NCBI GenBank assembly: GCA_964545715.1
Contig: CAZJHX010000007.1
Coordinates: 69,126 to 133,125 of the forward strand
Direction: 5' to 3'
From: CAZJHX01 sp964545715
GTDB taxonomy: Bacteria > Myxococcota_A > UBA9042 > GCA-2863065
Length of the DNA: 64,000 nt
Part shown: in pieces, positions 53,397-62,238 of the stretch
Layout of the letters: each line of letters starts with the position of its first letter
Position numbering within the stretch: position 1 is the first letter of the stretch
Notes under the pieces: model-generated
What the model was told of the DNA's origin: nothing
Databases searched by the model: none
Seen by the model: the letters and a program-made list of their open reading frames with translations, nothing else
Made by a program: the position numbers and the translations under genes

Positions 53397-54578
53397 GTGA
53401 CAGGTCTGCGACCCGCCCGAACTGTGCTCCTGCTTGCCTGCGCGCTGGTGATCAGCGCCGGGTGCAAGAAGAAGGAGCCGCCGCCCGCGCCGGAGCCGTT
53501 CAGCACCGACGCGCTCGTGCATCGGCGGCTGCCTGTCCAGTCGCAGCGCTTGCCGCGGCTCGGTCTGTCGCATTTTTACGGCGCCGCCAAAGCGCTCGTG
53601 GCGGACGCCGTGCCCATCCCGTCTTCGGCTCGGGCCAGCCAGGATGATCCGGAGCTGACCGACGACTACTACGGTGGTGAGGCCGAGCATGACGGCGGCG
53701 AGGTCGTCGCGCCGCCCCCGCGTCCCGCCGCCGGCAAGCTGCCCGGGGATCGCTCGTTCTCTATCGGTCCGCCCAACGGCGGCTGGCTCATCAACGGCAA
53801 GGCGCTGCCGCTGGACGGTCACTACCATCGGGTGCTGCCCGGCACCCAGAAGCGCGGCTGGTATTGGGGCAGCGACGACCTGGTCCGCCTGATTCAGCAG
53901 GCGGCCGCCGAGGTTGCGCGCGTCAAGCCCGGGGCCGTGCTGCGCGTGGGCAACCTCAGCCGAAAAGAGGGCGGCAAGATCACGCCAAGCGTCTCTCATC
54001 AGAGCGGTCGCGACGCCGACATCGGGCTCTACGCGACCGACCTGGACGGCAACGCGGTCGACCCGCCCGGCTTCCCGCGCTTTCGGGACAGCAAAGTGGA
54101 CACGACCGGCCGATATTTGTTTGACGTGGCTCGCAACTGGGCTTTTGTGGCTGCGCTGCTCAGCGACGAGCGCGCCAGCATCCAGTGGGTCTTCCTGGAC
54201 ACCCCGCTCAAGTACCTGCTGCTGGACCACGCCGCGCGCATGCAGGTCGACCCCAAGCTGATGCGGCGCGCCGAGAAGGTCATCGTGCGCCCACGCGACT
54301 CCAGCCCGCACGCCAACCACTTTCACATCCGGATCTTCTGCTCGACCGGGGACACCGAGTTCGGCTGCCGAGACTACGGTCCGCAGTGGAAGTGGGTGCA
54401 GGACAGCCGAAAGCTCGAGGAGCAGGTCATCACCGACAAGGTCGACCGCATCATGCGCGGCGAGGAGCCGCTGAACCTCGATCGCGAGGCTGTCAGCGCC
54501 CCCGACCTCCCCACGGCGGCTCCGACGAGCCCTGACCAGCTGCGCGACCCTCCAACAGACGTTCAGATCCGCCTCTAA
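53397..54578 (+). CDS. MepA-like penicillin-insensitive murein endopeptidase (M74), lipoprotein
   Basis: 393 residues from GTG. Lipoprotein signal (LVISAGCKKK). After a linker, the M74 domain (about 120-350) has WYWGSDDLVRLIQQA, VSHQSGRDADIGLY (metal ligands His and Asp) and PHANHFHIRIFC (final His ligands). This is the LAS-family zinc endopeptidase that cuts D-Ala-Dap cross-links. E. coli MepA is 274 residues; here an N-terminal stalk and a C-terminal extension add the rest. It lies between the SIR2 pair and the carbamate kinase cluster with no evident link to either. Confidence 0.88.
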   Translation: MTGLRPARTVLLLACALVISAGCKKKEPPPAPEPFSTDALVHRRLPVQSQRLPRLGLSHFYGAAKALVADAVPIPSSARASQDDPELTDDYYGGEAEHDGGEVVAPPPRPAAGKLPGDRSFSIGPPNGGWLINGKALPLDGHYHRVLPGTQKRGWYWGSDDLVRLIQQAAAEVARVKPGAVLRVGNLSRKEGGKITPSVSHQSGRDADIGLYATDLDGNAVDPPGFPRFRDSKVDTTGRYLFDVARNWAFVAALLSDERASIQWVFLDTPLKYLLLDHAARMQVDPKLMRRAEKVIVRPRDSSPHANHFHIRIFCSTGDTEFGCRDYGPQWKWVQDSRKLEEQVITDKVDRIMRGEEPLNLDREAVSAPDLPTAAPTSPDQLRDPPTDVQIRL

Positions 54579-54618
54579 AAGCATGCGGGGGCTGTAGCGG
54601 CCGCGTTCGCTTTGAACT

Positions 54619-55584
54619 ATGGTGCTCCGAATGGTCGCAGACATAACAGTTGTCGCCATCGGTGGGCACTCCCTGCTGGACCCGGCACTACCGCCGTCCG
54701 TCGATAACCAATTCGCGGTGACGGCGCGGGCGATGTCGCCGGTGGTGGACCTGATCGCGCGCGGCGAGCGCATCGTGTTGACGCACGGCAACGGCCCACA
54801 GGTTGGCTTTATGCAGCTGCGGTCAGAGCTGACCAAAGGTGTTGTGCACCGGGTGCCCCTCGACTCGCTGGTCGCGGACACACAAGGCGCGCTGGGCTAC
54901 ATGATTCAGCGGGCGCTGCGAGAGGAGCTGCGCACGCGCGGGCTGGAGGGCAAGGTCGCTACCATCGTGACCGAGGTCGAGGTCGACCCCGAAGACCATG
55001 AGTTCGAGGACCCGACCAAGCCCATCGGCCGCTTTTACACGCAGGCCGAGGCCGAGCAGCTGGGCAAAGAGCATGGGTGGAACATTCGCGAGGGCAAGCG
55101 CGGCTGGCGGCGCGTGGTTCCGTCGCCGAACCCCAAGCGGATCGTGCAGCTCGAGACCATCCAACACCTGGCGGACGACGGCTGGACCGTCGTGTGCTGT
55201 GGCGGCGGCGGGATCCCGATCGTGCGTGACGAGGACGGCCACATCACCGGGCTGGAGGCGGTCATCGATAAGGACCGCGTCAGCGCACGGCTGGCGCTTC
55301 GCCTGGATGCATCGCGCCTCGTGATCACCACCGGGGCGGACGCTGTGTACGAAGACTGGGGCACCGAACACGAGAAGCGGCATCCCAGGCTGACGGTGGA
55401 AGAGGTGCGAGCCCTGGCCCGCCGCGACCAGTTTCCGCCGGGCAGCATGCGGCCCAAGATGGAGGCGTCGATCTTCTATCTGAACCGGCGCCCGGGCGGC
55501 CAGGCCATCATCTGCTCGCCCCCGAACCTGGTCGAGGCCGTGGACGGGACGTCGGGCACAACCATCATCAAGGAGGAGTCATGA
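54619..55584 (+). CDS. arcC: Carbamate kinase
   Basis: 321 residues (an ATG 12 bases further in is an alternative start). It has VAIGGHSLL, LTHGNGPQVGF, VCCGGGGIPIV and the C-terminal GSMRPKMEA, the amino-acid-kinase-fold signatures of carbamate kinase. It converts carbamoyl phosphate and ADP to ATP, ammonia and carbon dioxide. The first residue of the usual GGNALL motif is kept as GGHSLL, a small deviation. It overlaps ygeW by four bases, so carbamoyl phosphate made there is probably used for ATP. Confidence 0.95.
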   Translation: MVLRMVADITVVAIGGHSLLDPALPPSVDNQFAVTARAMSPVVDLIARGERIVLTHGNGPQVGFMQLRSELTKGVVHRVPLDSLVADTQGALGYMIQRALREELRTRGLEGKVATIVTEVEVDPEDHEFEDPTKPIGRFYTQAEAEQLGKEHGWNIREGKRGWRRVVPSPNPKRIVQLETIQHLADDGWTVVCCGGGGIPIVRDEDGHITGLEAVIDKDRVSARLALRLDASRLVITTGADAVYEDWGTEHEKRHPRLTVEEVRALARRDQFPPGSMRPKMEASIFYLNRRPGGQAIICSPPNLVEAVDGTSGTTIIKEES

Positions 55585-56726
55585 CGATTGTCCAAGACCG
55601 CCTGGCGGCGCTGAACCCCCAGGCTGTCGCAGCCCTGCGCGGCGAGAGCGTGATGCTGACCCAGGACTGGACCACCCCGGCGCTGGACGCGCTGTGCGAC
55701 GTGGCGCGGGCGCTCGCGGCCCTGGACAACGCCGGGATCAAGACGCCGCTGTGTCCGGCTGAGCTGGCGTACGCCGTCTTCTTCGACAACTCCACGCGCA
55801 CCAAGTCGGCCTGGGCCGGCGCGGCGGCGCGGCTTGGGATGAGCCCAGTCATCGTGGACGGGTCCTCCACGCAGGTGGCTCACGGCGAGACGGCCGCGGA
55901 GACCGGCGCCATGCTCGGCATGAACTCCCACGCGATGGGCATCCGGCACGATCTGATCCTGGGCGAGGGCAACCTCTTCATCCGCGACATCAAGCGGGGC
56001 ATCGACGAGTACCTGGCGGCGACCGGAAACGAGCGCACGGTGCCTATCGTCAACCTGCAATGCGACGTGGATCACCCGACCCAGGCGCTGGCGGATCTTC
56101 TGTGGCTGCGCGAAAACTACCCCGACGGGCTGGCGGGTAAGCGCATCGCGGTCAGCTGGGCCTACTCACCCAGCTACGCTAAGCCTCTGTCGGTGCCGCA
56201 GGGCCTGATCACGCTGCTGACGCGCTATGGCGCAAACGTGACGCTGGCGCACCCCGAGGGCTATCGGCTGATCGACGACTGTGTCAGCGCGGCGCACGCC
56301 AACTCGGCGGCATCCGGCGGGTCTTTTCGGGTCACGGGCGCGATGGACGACGCGTTCAGAGACGCCGATGTGGTCTACCCCAAGAGCTGGGGCCCGTACG
56401 ATCTGATGCTGGAGAAGGTGGCGGCCAACCGGGCGGGCGACAAGTCCGAGCTGGCGCGCATCGAGGGCCGCTGCCTGGAGCGCAACGCCGCGTTCACGGA
56501 CTGGATCTGCGACGAGCGGCGTATGGCGCTGACGGCGGGAGGGGACGCGCTGTACATGCACTGTCTGCCCGCTGACATCGGCGACGAGGTCAGCGAGGGC
56601 GTCATGGCCAAGCACACGGTCAACGTGGCGCGCGAGGCCAACTGGAAAGTTTACGTGATCATGGCGATGCTCGCTGCCAACAAGGTCGACGATCTTGTCG
56701 GCAAGCTGCGCGGGCTCGCTGGTTAG
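55581..56726 (+). CDS. ygeW: Knotted carbamoyltransferase, YgeW-like
   Basis: 381 residues. FFDNSTRTKSAW (STRT at 71-74) binds carbamoyl phosphate, NLQCDVDHPTQALADLLWL is the conserved central motif and MHCLPADIGDE the C-terminal HCLP motif. The long inserts are those of the YgeW/UTCase-like knotted family, not of ornithine carbamoyltransferase. In the anaerobic purine/ureide gene set it probably runs as a phosphorolytic transferase that releases carbamoyl phosphate from a ureido compound. Coupled to arcC. Confidence 0.92.
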   Translation: MTIVQDRLAALNPQAVAALRGESVMLTQDWTTPALDALCDVARALAALDNAGIKTPLCPAELAYAVFFDNSTRTKSAWAGAAARLGMSPVIVDGSSTQVAHGETAAETGAMLGMNSHAMGIRHDLILGEGNLFIRDIKRGIDEYLAATGNERTVPIVNLQCDVDHPTQALADLLWLRENYPDGLAGKRIAVSWAYSPSYAKPLSVPQGLITLLTRYGANVTLAHPEGYRLIDDCVSAAHANSAASGGSFRVTGAMDDAFRDADVVYPKSWGPYDLMLEKVAANRAGDKSELARIEGRCLERNAAFTDWICDERRMALTAGGDALYMHCLPADIGDEVSEGVMAKHTVNVAREANWKVYVIMAMLAANKVDDLVGKLRGLAG

Positions 56727-56756
56727 TCAGAAGAAAAGGGCAAGAGAGAAAGCACG

Positions 56757-58295
56757 ATGTTGGACAAGAGAGTGGCCGAGCTGGCCCAGAAATACCTCCC
56801 CCTCGCGGTGGAGATCCTGCAGGAAGTCATTCGGATCCCCGCGGACTACGTGGACAAGCCGGTCGATCAGGGCGGCGACCCGCTGTGCGGCCTGAGCAAC
56901 CACGAGGGCCCGCGCCTGGAGTACATGAAGCGCAAGATTATCGAGTGCAACGCGGTGCGGCACCCCGACGACGTGTGGTTCGACGAGTACGGCAACCTGG
57001 TGTGGACCGTCTCCGATCCGGACGACGGCATCCCGGTGGCCGACAAGCGCGTCATCTACTTCGACGGTCACACCGACACGGTGAAGGCGCTGCGGTCGCA
57101 GTGGATCGAGAAGATCGGCGGTGGCATCGACGCGTACGACGGCGTGGTGGATATGCAGAAGGCCGATCGCGCGTTCCTTCGCGACGAGCTGGGCCATGTG
57201 CCGCCCGATGACGAGTGGAACCACCTGGTGTTCGGCCGCGGCTCTGCGGACCAGCTCAGCGGTGTGGTGTCCGAGATCCTGGCGACCAAAATCGCGCTGG
57301 AGCTGGCGCCTGAGGGCGCGCTGAAAGGCGTGATCATCCGCGCCTACGCGACGACCGCAGAAGAGGACAACGACGGCGCGGGTCCGATGTACGTGATGGG
57401 CAAGCTGCTGCCGGGCGCCGGTCCCGAGCTCGTGCCCGACGTAGTGATCCTGACCGAGGGCACCGGCGACGCCAACAAAGGCGCGCTGGGCATCTACCGC
57501 GGTCAGCGCGGGCGCATGCAGATCCAGGTGACGGTCACGGGGCGCTCGTGTCATGGCTCCATGCCGTGGGAGGGGTTGAACCCCCTGGAGTTCGGCGCCG
57601 GGATCCTGGTCGAGGCGGCTAAGAAATACGATGCGCGCGACGGCTTTTTGGACGACAGTTTTCTGGGGCACGGCACGCGAACGGCGTCCTGGTGTCAGCT
57701 GGAGACGCCCAGCGACTGCGCGGTGCCGGACAAGTTCACGTTTCGCTTCGACCGGCGCCTGACCGTGGGCGAGACCCCCGACCAGGCCGTGGCCGACGTC
57801 GAGGGCCTGGATGCGGTGGCGGCGGCGCGTGCGGCGGGGCTGTCGGTGAGCGTCGAGGTGCCCGTCTACGAGGACCTGACCTGGACCGGCTATCAGCCGG
57901 GCAACCCGCAGATCTATATGGGCTGGGCGACGCCCGAGGCACACCCGGCGATTCAGACGGCGGTGCAGGTGTACGACGCGGTTGTCGGGCCCAACACAAA
58001 GACGGACTCCTCGGCCGGCAGCGGTGAGCTGCGTCCCAGCGCGCGGGTCGACCGCTGGATCTTCTCCACCGATGGCGTCGGCTTCCCAGTCCCCGAGAAG
58101 GACCACGGCATCGACGTGACGCCGCGCAAGGCGTGGGTCAACGCCGGCGGCTTCACGCATCCGCCTATGTTCGGCTTCGGCCCGGGCATCGAGCAGAACA
58201 CGCATAAGATCGGCGAGTGCGTCGACTCGCGTGAGCTGCAGCTGGCCATCACGTTCTTGTCGCGGTTCCCCAGCCGCTACGCAGAGGAGAGCTAG
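56757..58295 (+). CDS. ygeY: YgeY-like M20 metallohydrolase, extended form
   Basis: 512 residues compared with about 400 for E. coli YgeY. M20 motifs are intact: FDGHTDTV (His105, Asp107), GRGSADQLSGV (Asp165), AEEDND (Glu202-203) and GFGPGIEQNTHKIGE. An insert at about 111-155 separates the first and second motifs. YgeY-type enzymes are placed in ureide and 2,3-diaminopropionate breakdown. Here it follows arcC and ygeW by 30 bases, while ygeX, ssnA, hyuA and xdhD are absent from the window. It is in frame with a Tudor-knot remnant after its stop. Confidence 0.88.
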   Translation: MLDKRVAELAQKYLPLAVEILQEVIRIPADYVDKPVDQGGDPLCGLSNHEGPRLEYMKRKIIECNAVRHPDDVWFDEYGNLVWTVSDPDDGIPVADKRVIYFDGHTDTVKALRSQWIEKIGGGIDAYDGVVDMQKADRAFLRDELGHVPPDDEWNHLVFGRGSADQLSGVVSEILATKIALELAPEGALKGVIIRAYATTAEEDNDGAGPMYVMGKLLPGAGPELVPDVVILTEGTGDANKGALGIYRGQRGRMQIQVTVTGRSCHGSMPWEGLNPLEFGAGILVEAAKKYDARDGFLDDSFLGHGTRTASWCQLETPSDCAVPDKFTFRFDRRLTVGETPDQAVADVEGLDAVAAARAAGLSVSVEVPVYEDLTWTGYQPGNPQIYMGWATPEAHPAIQTAVQVYDAVVGPNTKTDSSAGSGELRPSARVDRWIFSTDGVGFPVPEKDHGIDVTPRKAWVNAGGFTHPPMFGFGPGIEQNTHKIGECVDSRELQLAITFLSRFPSRYAEES

Positions 58296-58439
58296 CTAGA
58301 GATCGGCGGCTGGTACCTGGCCAAGCTGATCGAGGCGCGCGACGGCAAGTTCAAAGTGCACTATGTCGGCTGGGCCAGGTCGTGGGACGAGTGGGTCGCG
58401 CCGCGTCGTCTGCGCCAATTCCCGGGCTACCGCATCAAC
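58296..58439 (+). pseudogene. Remnant of a Tudor-knot/chromo-like domain
   Basis: Directly after the ygeY stop and in the same frame, the sequence encodes GGWYLAKLIEARDGKFKVHYVGWARSWDEWVAPRRLR. The WYLAK..EARDGKF.VHY.GW..SWDEWV.P.RLR pattern is that of the Tudor-knot/agenet-like domain, frequent in myxobacterial proteins and in eukaryotic chromatin proteins. It has no start and no N-terminal domain, so it is a fragment left after a deletion. The rest of the gap up to 58653 shows no gene. Confidence 0.6.
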
Positions 58440-58653
58440 TGCTCGGCACGCTGTAGATGCTCAGAGGACCGCCACCGCGGTCGCGCCAGCCGTTGGTTCT
58501 CAGCCAGGAGCGGGGTGACGCGCAGCCGACTGTCTCGGGCGGATCCGGACCGTTGGTCGCATCGATAGAGCCGGTGCGGCAACTACTACTTCGCCCCGTG
58601 TCAGAGTTTTGGCGCGAACGTGGTTTACTGGTCCGTGAGGAAGGAGACTGGTT

Positions 58654-60492
58654 ATGCGTGCGCTGGTGGTGGCAATGCTGGTCTGTGCGGTGGCCTGCGG
58701 ATCCTCCGAGGACGATGCGTTCCCGCACGCGCAGTGTATTCTGCCCTGCCTGCAGCAGGCGGACTTCCGGGCCTTCTTGGCGGAGCATATTTTCGGCGAC
58801 GTCACATTCGATGGGTGTCCGGACCTCAAGCAGCTGTGCGTCTGTGATCACCTCGAAGGGCTGACCTGTCAGTGCGGGTCTCCAACAACCTGCAGGGTGA
58901 CTTTCCAGAAAGCTCAGTTTGAGAGCGTCCAGATCCTCGGCGCCGTTCCGGTCAAGAAGCAGACCACGGAACAGGGTGAGAGCTGGGTCCCGGCATGTAG
59001 TGGCGACGCGGAGGCCGTTCAGATCAACTTCAACATGAAATCGACCGCCCGCATCGACGGAGATAAGGACACGCAGATCCGGCCCGGCGAAGACATCGTT
59101 GGCGGGACCATGCTTCGGGTGGGCGACAACATCGGCACGGATGACGTGGTTGTGGATATCAGCTGTGCGGGATCGCACTCCGGCAGCGATAACGCAGGCG
59201 CGTGCAATGGCCGCGCCGGTGTTGCCGTGGAAGTCGACGACCTGGTGTTTGTCGATCACCTCGGCGGCGGCCGCGGTACGCCCATCGGCGTCGCTATTCT
59301 GATCGACCACACGGGCTCTACAATCGGCGCCGTCGAAGGCACACGATTGCCAGGTGCGTTCCGACCAACCTGTCTCGAAGCGAAGCCGGGATCCGTCAAA
59401 CTGCCGGAACGCCTCGACGACTGCACACACAGCAAGGGGCTGCGCCTGACCACGGCTGAGGATTTGGTCGCAACGCTGAACGAGTCCGACTCAGCCACTG
59501 TCTTTGCGTTCAACGAGGAGGTCGGGGTCAAGCCGGTGTGCAAGCTCTCGGGTCGAGACAACTCCGGCGAAGCGGCTCAGCCCGGCAGTTGCCACACGAC
59601 CGACGGCAGCTCCGCGCTGGCCCGCGACCTGCTGGCAACGGGCCGGGGGCGGTCGAACCTGTGGACGGCGGTAGACGAGGTCTTCGCGCTCACGGCCGAT
59701 GAGCCGGAGCGGGCTCGGCACCTGATCGTCATCGCCGACGGGCCTGACACCTGCCATCCGGGAAACACGGACTTCCAGTTCTGCTTTGACACCAACGGCC
59801 CCACAGCGCAGGCGCCGTGCCCCGGCGCGGTTAGCTTCGAGTCGGCTCGCCAGTCGATTCTGGCGTATTTGCAGACACGTCGGGCCAACAAGCTGCCAAA
59901 CGATGTGCACGTCACGTTTATCCACTATCAGACGTATGGCTATCCCGAGACCGACCCACGCATGCAGGAGATCGCCTGCCTGACGGGGGGGCAATACCTG
60001 TTCTTGAACACAAACACGCTCGCTGAGAATTCGGGGTTCGTGCGCCAGGCGTTTTCGGAGGCCGTGCGCAAGGTTCGACTCAGCCTCGGTGGACACTGGG
60101 CAGTTGTGGCCAATGTTCCGGCGTTGGTAGACGACTCGATGCCGATCGCCCCAGCGCGTGGCCAGGTACTCGCGCTGGAAGGCAGCCTGACGCTCGGGCC
60201 GATCAAAAACGTGGCCAGCATCGACAAGGTCGTGAACTTCGGCTTCGGCAACGGCGGAGCCGACAAGCGCCTCCCGATTGTCAAAGCGTGTCGCCACAAC
60301 GCTGATTGTGGAGCCGACGCCGGCACGACGTGTGGGGTGCGGTGCGATTCCGACACACACACGTGCAATTCGCCCGCGTCCGGCTCTCCGTGCGGGGGTA
60401 GCGAGACCTCGGTATGTTGCCAGGGGGCGTGTACCGAAACCTCCGGCGCTCAGACGGGCCTTTGTACAGCGCCTCAGCCGGCGTGCCCGTGA
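58654..60492 (+). CDS. Lipoprotein with von Willebrand A-like domain
   Basis: 612 residues; AAGGAG eight bases before the ATG. Lipoprotein signal (VCAVACGSS) and several disulphide cysteines at the N-terminus. A VWA-like domain starts at about 220 with a MIDAS-type IGVAILIDHTGSTIG (DHTGS), continues with LIVIADGPDTC and ends near 470. The C-terminus is a cysteine-rich EGF-like segment (CRHNADCGADAGTTCGVRCDSDTHTC). Likely a surface adhesion or binding lipoprotein. Similar VWA lipoproteins are common in myxobacteria; the ligand is unknown. Confidence 0.8.
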   Translation: MRALVVAMLVCAVACGSSEDDAFPHAQCILPCLQQADFRAFLAEHIFGDVTFDGCPDLKQLCVCDHLEGLTCQCGSPTTCRVTFQKAQFESVQILGAVPVKKQTTEQGESWVPACSGDAEAVQINFNMKSTARIDGDKDTQIRPGEDIVGGTMLRVGDNIGTDDVVVDISCAGSHSGSDNAGACNGRAGVAVEVDDLVFVDHLGGGRGTPIGVAILIDHTGSTIGAVEGTRLPGAFRPTCLEAKPGSVKLPERLDDCTHSKGLRLTTAEDLVATLNESDSATVFAFNEEVGVKPVCKLSGRDNSGEAAQPGSCHTTDGSSALARDLLATGRGRSNLWTAVDEVFALTADEPERARHLIVIADGPDTCHPGNTDFQFCFDTNGPTAQAPCPGAVSFESARQSILAYLQTRRANKLPNDVHVTFIHYQTYGYPETDPRMQEIACLTGGQYLFLNTNTLAENSGFVRQAFSEAVRKVRLSLGGHWAVVANVPALVDDSMPIAPARGQVLALEGSLTLGPIKNVASIDKVVNFGFGNGGADKRLPIVKACRHNADCGADAGTTCGVRCDSDTHTCNSPASGSPCGGSETSVCCQGACTETSGAQTGLCTAPQPACP

Positions 60493-60495
60493 GCA

Positions 60496-61383
60496 TTACG
60501 GCAGATCCAACCGCCAGAACTCCAACCCGCCCTTGCGCAGTTGTCGCTTCACGTAGCTGACGGTGGAGCGCTGCAGCAGCATCGGCACCTCGCGGGTTCG
60601 CTGAAAACAAAACCGCTTGGGCAGCTTCGTGTACAGCGAGCGGGGCGCGTCGCCGGCGTCCTTGAGTCGCGCGCCGCTCTCCCACGTGTGGTACCAGACG
60701 CGGTCGATGCCCAGCTCACGGTCGGTGAACTCCAGCACCGCGCACAGCAGCGCCTCCTGCCACACCCGCTTGTGGTGCGCCAGGATCTGCGCCTCGTAGC
60801 GCGCGACTTTGGCCTTGGCCTCGTCTTCGTGCGGCATCTCCCAGCGGTACATGCGCACCCAATCGGACTGGAGCTCCTCGACCAGCACTTCGCCGGTCTC
60901 CAGGTCCACCTCCAGGCGGGCCCAGGCCAGCGTGTGCTCACCGCGCGGTCCTTTCGGGTGGCCCGCATAGACGTAGGTGGGCGCGGTGCGGCCGAACCAG
61001 CGCCGGTACGGCCGGTTGTGGCGCGACGAGAAGTTCAGGTGCAGCACCAGGTTCATGCGTCCCAGCGTGGTCTGCCAGTGACGCGATGGCTTGCGCGGCC
61101 CCCAGCTGCCCAGCGTCAGCCGATAGCAGTGCGGGTTGGTGGTCCAGCGCGACGCGAACATACCCTCGTCCAGGACTCCGCGTCCGGCGTCGGCCAGCAC
61201 TTTGCGGCATCCCGGACGGCTGAGCAGTCGCCCGAACTGGGACTTGCGCACCTCCGCAACCGCGCGACCCTGCCCGACGAAGCGGCCCAGCAGCATCAGC
61301 GCGTAGCGGTCCTCAAAATAATAGAAAAGACGTCGCCTACGGCCCAGGCACGCGACGATCGAGTCGATGGATCGTCTGTCCAC
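60496..61383 (-). CDS. Hypothetical protein with EELQSDW motif
   Basis: 295 residues from GTG. I do not recognise a named family. It is basic and aromatic-rich, with LEVDLETGEVLVEELQSDWVR in the middle and VWYHTWESGARLKD plus LYTKLPKRFCFQRTREVPMLL near the end. A conserved QSDW after a strand also occurs in some phage-associated polyvalent protein domains, which hints at a nuclease or nucleic-acid protein, but that is weak. There is no signal peptide. It sits three bases from the convergent VWA lipoprotein. Confidence 0.6.
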   Translation of the reverse strand: MDRRSIDSIVACLGRRRRLFYYFEDRYALMLLGRFVGQGRAVAEVRKSQFGRLLSRPGCRKVLADAGRGVLDEGMFASRWTTNPHCYRLTLGSWGPRKPSRHWQTTLGRMNLVLHLNFSSRHNRPYRRWFGRTAPTYVYAGHPKGPRGEHTLAWARLEVDLETGEVLVEELQSDWVRMYRWEMPHEDEAKAKVARYEAQILAHHKRVWQEALLCAVLEFTDRELGIDRVWYHTWESGARLKDAGDAPRSLYTKLPKRFCFQRTREVPMLLQRSTVSYVKRQLRKGGLEFWRLDLP

Positions 61384-61621
61384 GACAACACCTCAATTTC
61401 GGCGCAGCTGTGCGCCGGAAGTCCTCGAAATCAGCCCGGTTTGTTAGAGCGCAGCGCTCCAGGGTTGGTCGCTTAGCTGAAGTGCGAGCGCACGGCAGCA
61501 TGCGACCAGTGGGCTGGTCGTATGGAGTGCGTTGCCTGGTGACTCTTCAGCATGGACTGGGTCTCGTCGTCTCGCGGTTGGATGCGAGGACCGTCAAAGT
61601 AGGGGTTGCCCGTCAGGCCGG
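61384..61621. other. Intergenic gap with no recognised gene
   Basis: 238 bases. No reading frame here has a plausible start, composition or motif. A 13-base palindrome GAGCGC-A-GCGCTC lies at 61447-61459, with no T-run after it. It presumably carries the promoter of the 60496-61383 gene. Confidence 0.4.
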
Positions 61622-62179
61622 TCAAGGAGAATCGGTCTGGATGAGGGCCTGCGCGGCCTCCGCTTTGGGATCGGCGATGAACTTGTGCACGCGCATTACC
61701 GCAAATGGGTGGCCGTCGTCGCCCTTGTCCAGACCGGGCGGCGGCTCCAGCAGCGGGCCCCAGTAGCCCTCCAGCCACAGGGAGCAGACGTCCTTGTTGG
61801 GGCAGCGGCTGCGCATGGTGTCCAGCAGGGAGATGCCCAGGCCGCCGTCGTCCAGGTCTAACTTGATGGCGCCGGCGGGGGCGTCGGCGGTCAGCCCGAT
61901 GTGTGCGTCGCCCATGCCCAGCTGGTAGGAGTCTTGAAAGTGCACGGTCACGGTCAGGCGGAAGAGGCGCCGCTTGCCGGCCTTTGTGCGCGCCTTGGTC
62001 TGCAGCCACTTCAGCAGCGTGGCGGGCTCGCTGACCGGCGGCCCGGCCTGAAACGCCCCGGGTGTGGGTGGCGTCAGCGTCTTCGGCACGGCGTTCTTGT
62101 CCCCGTTTTTGGTGCAGCCCGCCAGCAGCGCGATCACGCACAAGCCGCGGGCAAAAGAAGTCAGCACGAAAGCCTGCAT
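61622..62179 (-). CDS. Small lipoprotein of unknown function
   Basis: 185 residues. Signal peptide with a lipobox (LCVIALLAGCTKNG), a proline/threonine linker and a beta-rich domain (LFRLTVTVHFQDSYQLGMGD, IKLDLDDGGLGISLLDTMRS, CSLWLEGYWGPLLEPP). No family recognised; the last part resembles heat-labile lipocalin-like strands only loosely. Divergent from the partial MopE-like gene with 59 bases between. Confidence 0.6.
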   Translation of the reverse strand: MQAFVLTSFARGLCVIALLAGCTKNGDKNAVPKTLTPPTPGAFQAGPPVSEPATLLKWLQTKARTKAGKRRLFRLTVTVHFQDSYQLGMGDAHIGLTADAPAGAIKLDLDDGGLGISLLDTMRSRCPNKDVCSLWLEGYWGPLLEPPPGLDKGDDGHPFAVMRVHKFIADPKAEAAQALIQTDSP

Positions 62180-62238
62180 TGCGCGAAATCATCTCCCGGC
62201 GTGTCGAACAGATCAAACCAACAGATCGGGAGAGAAGA

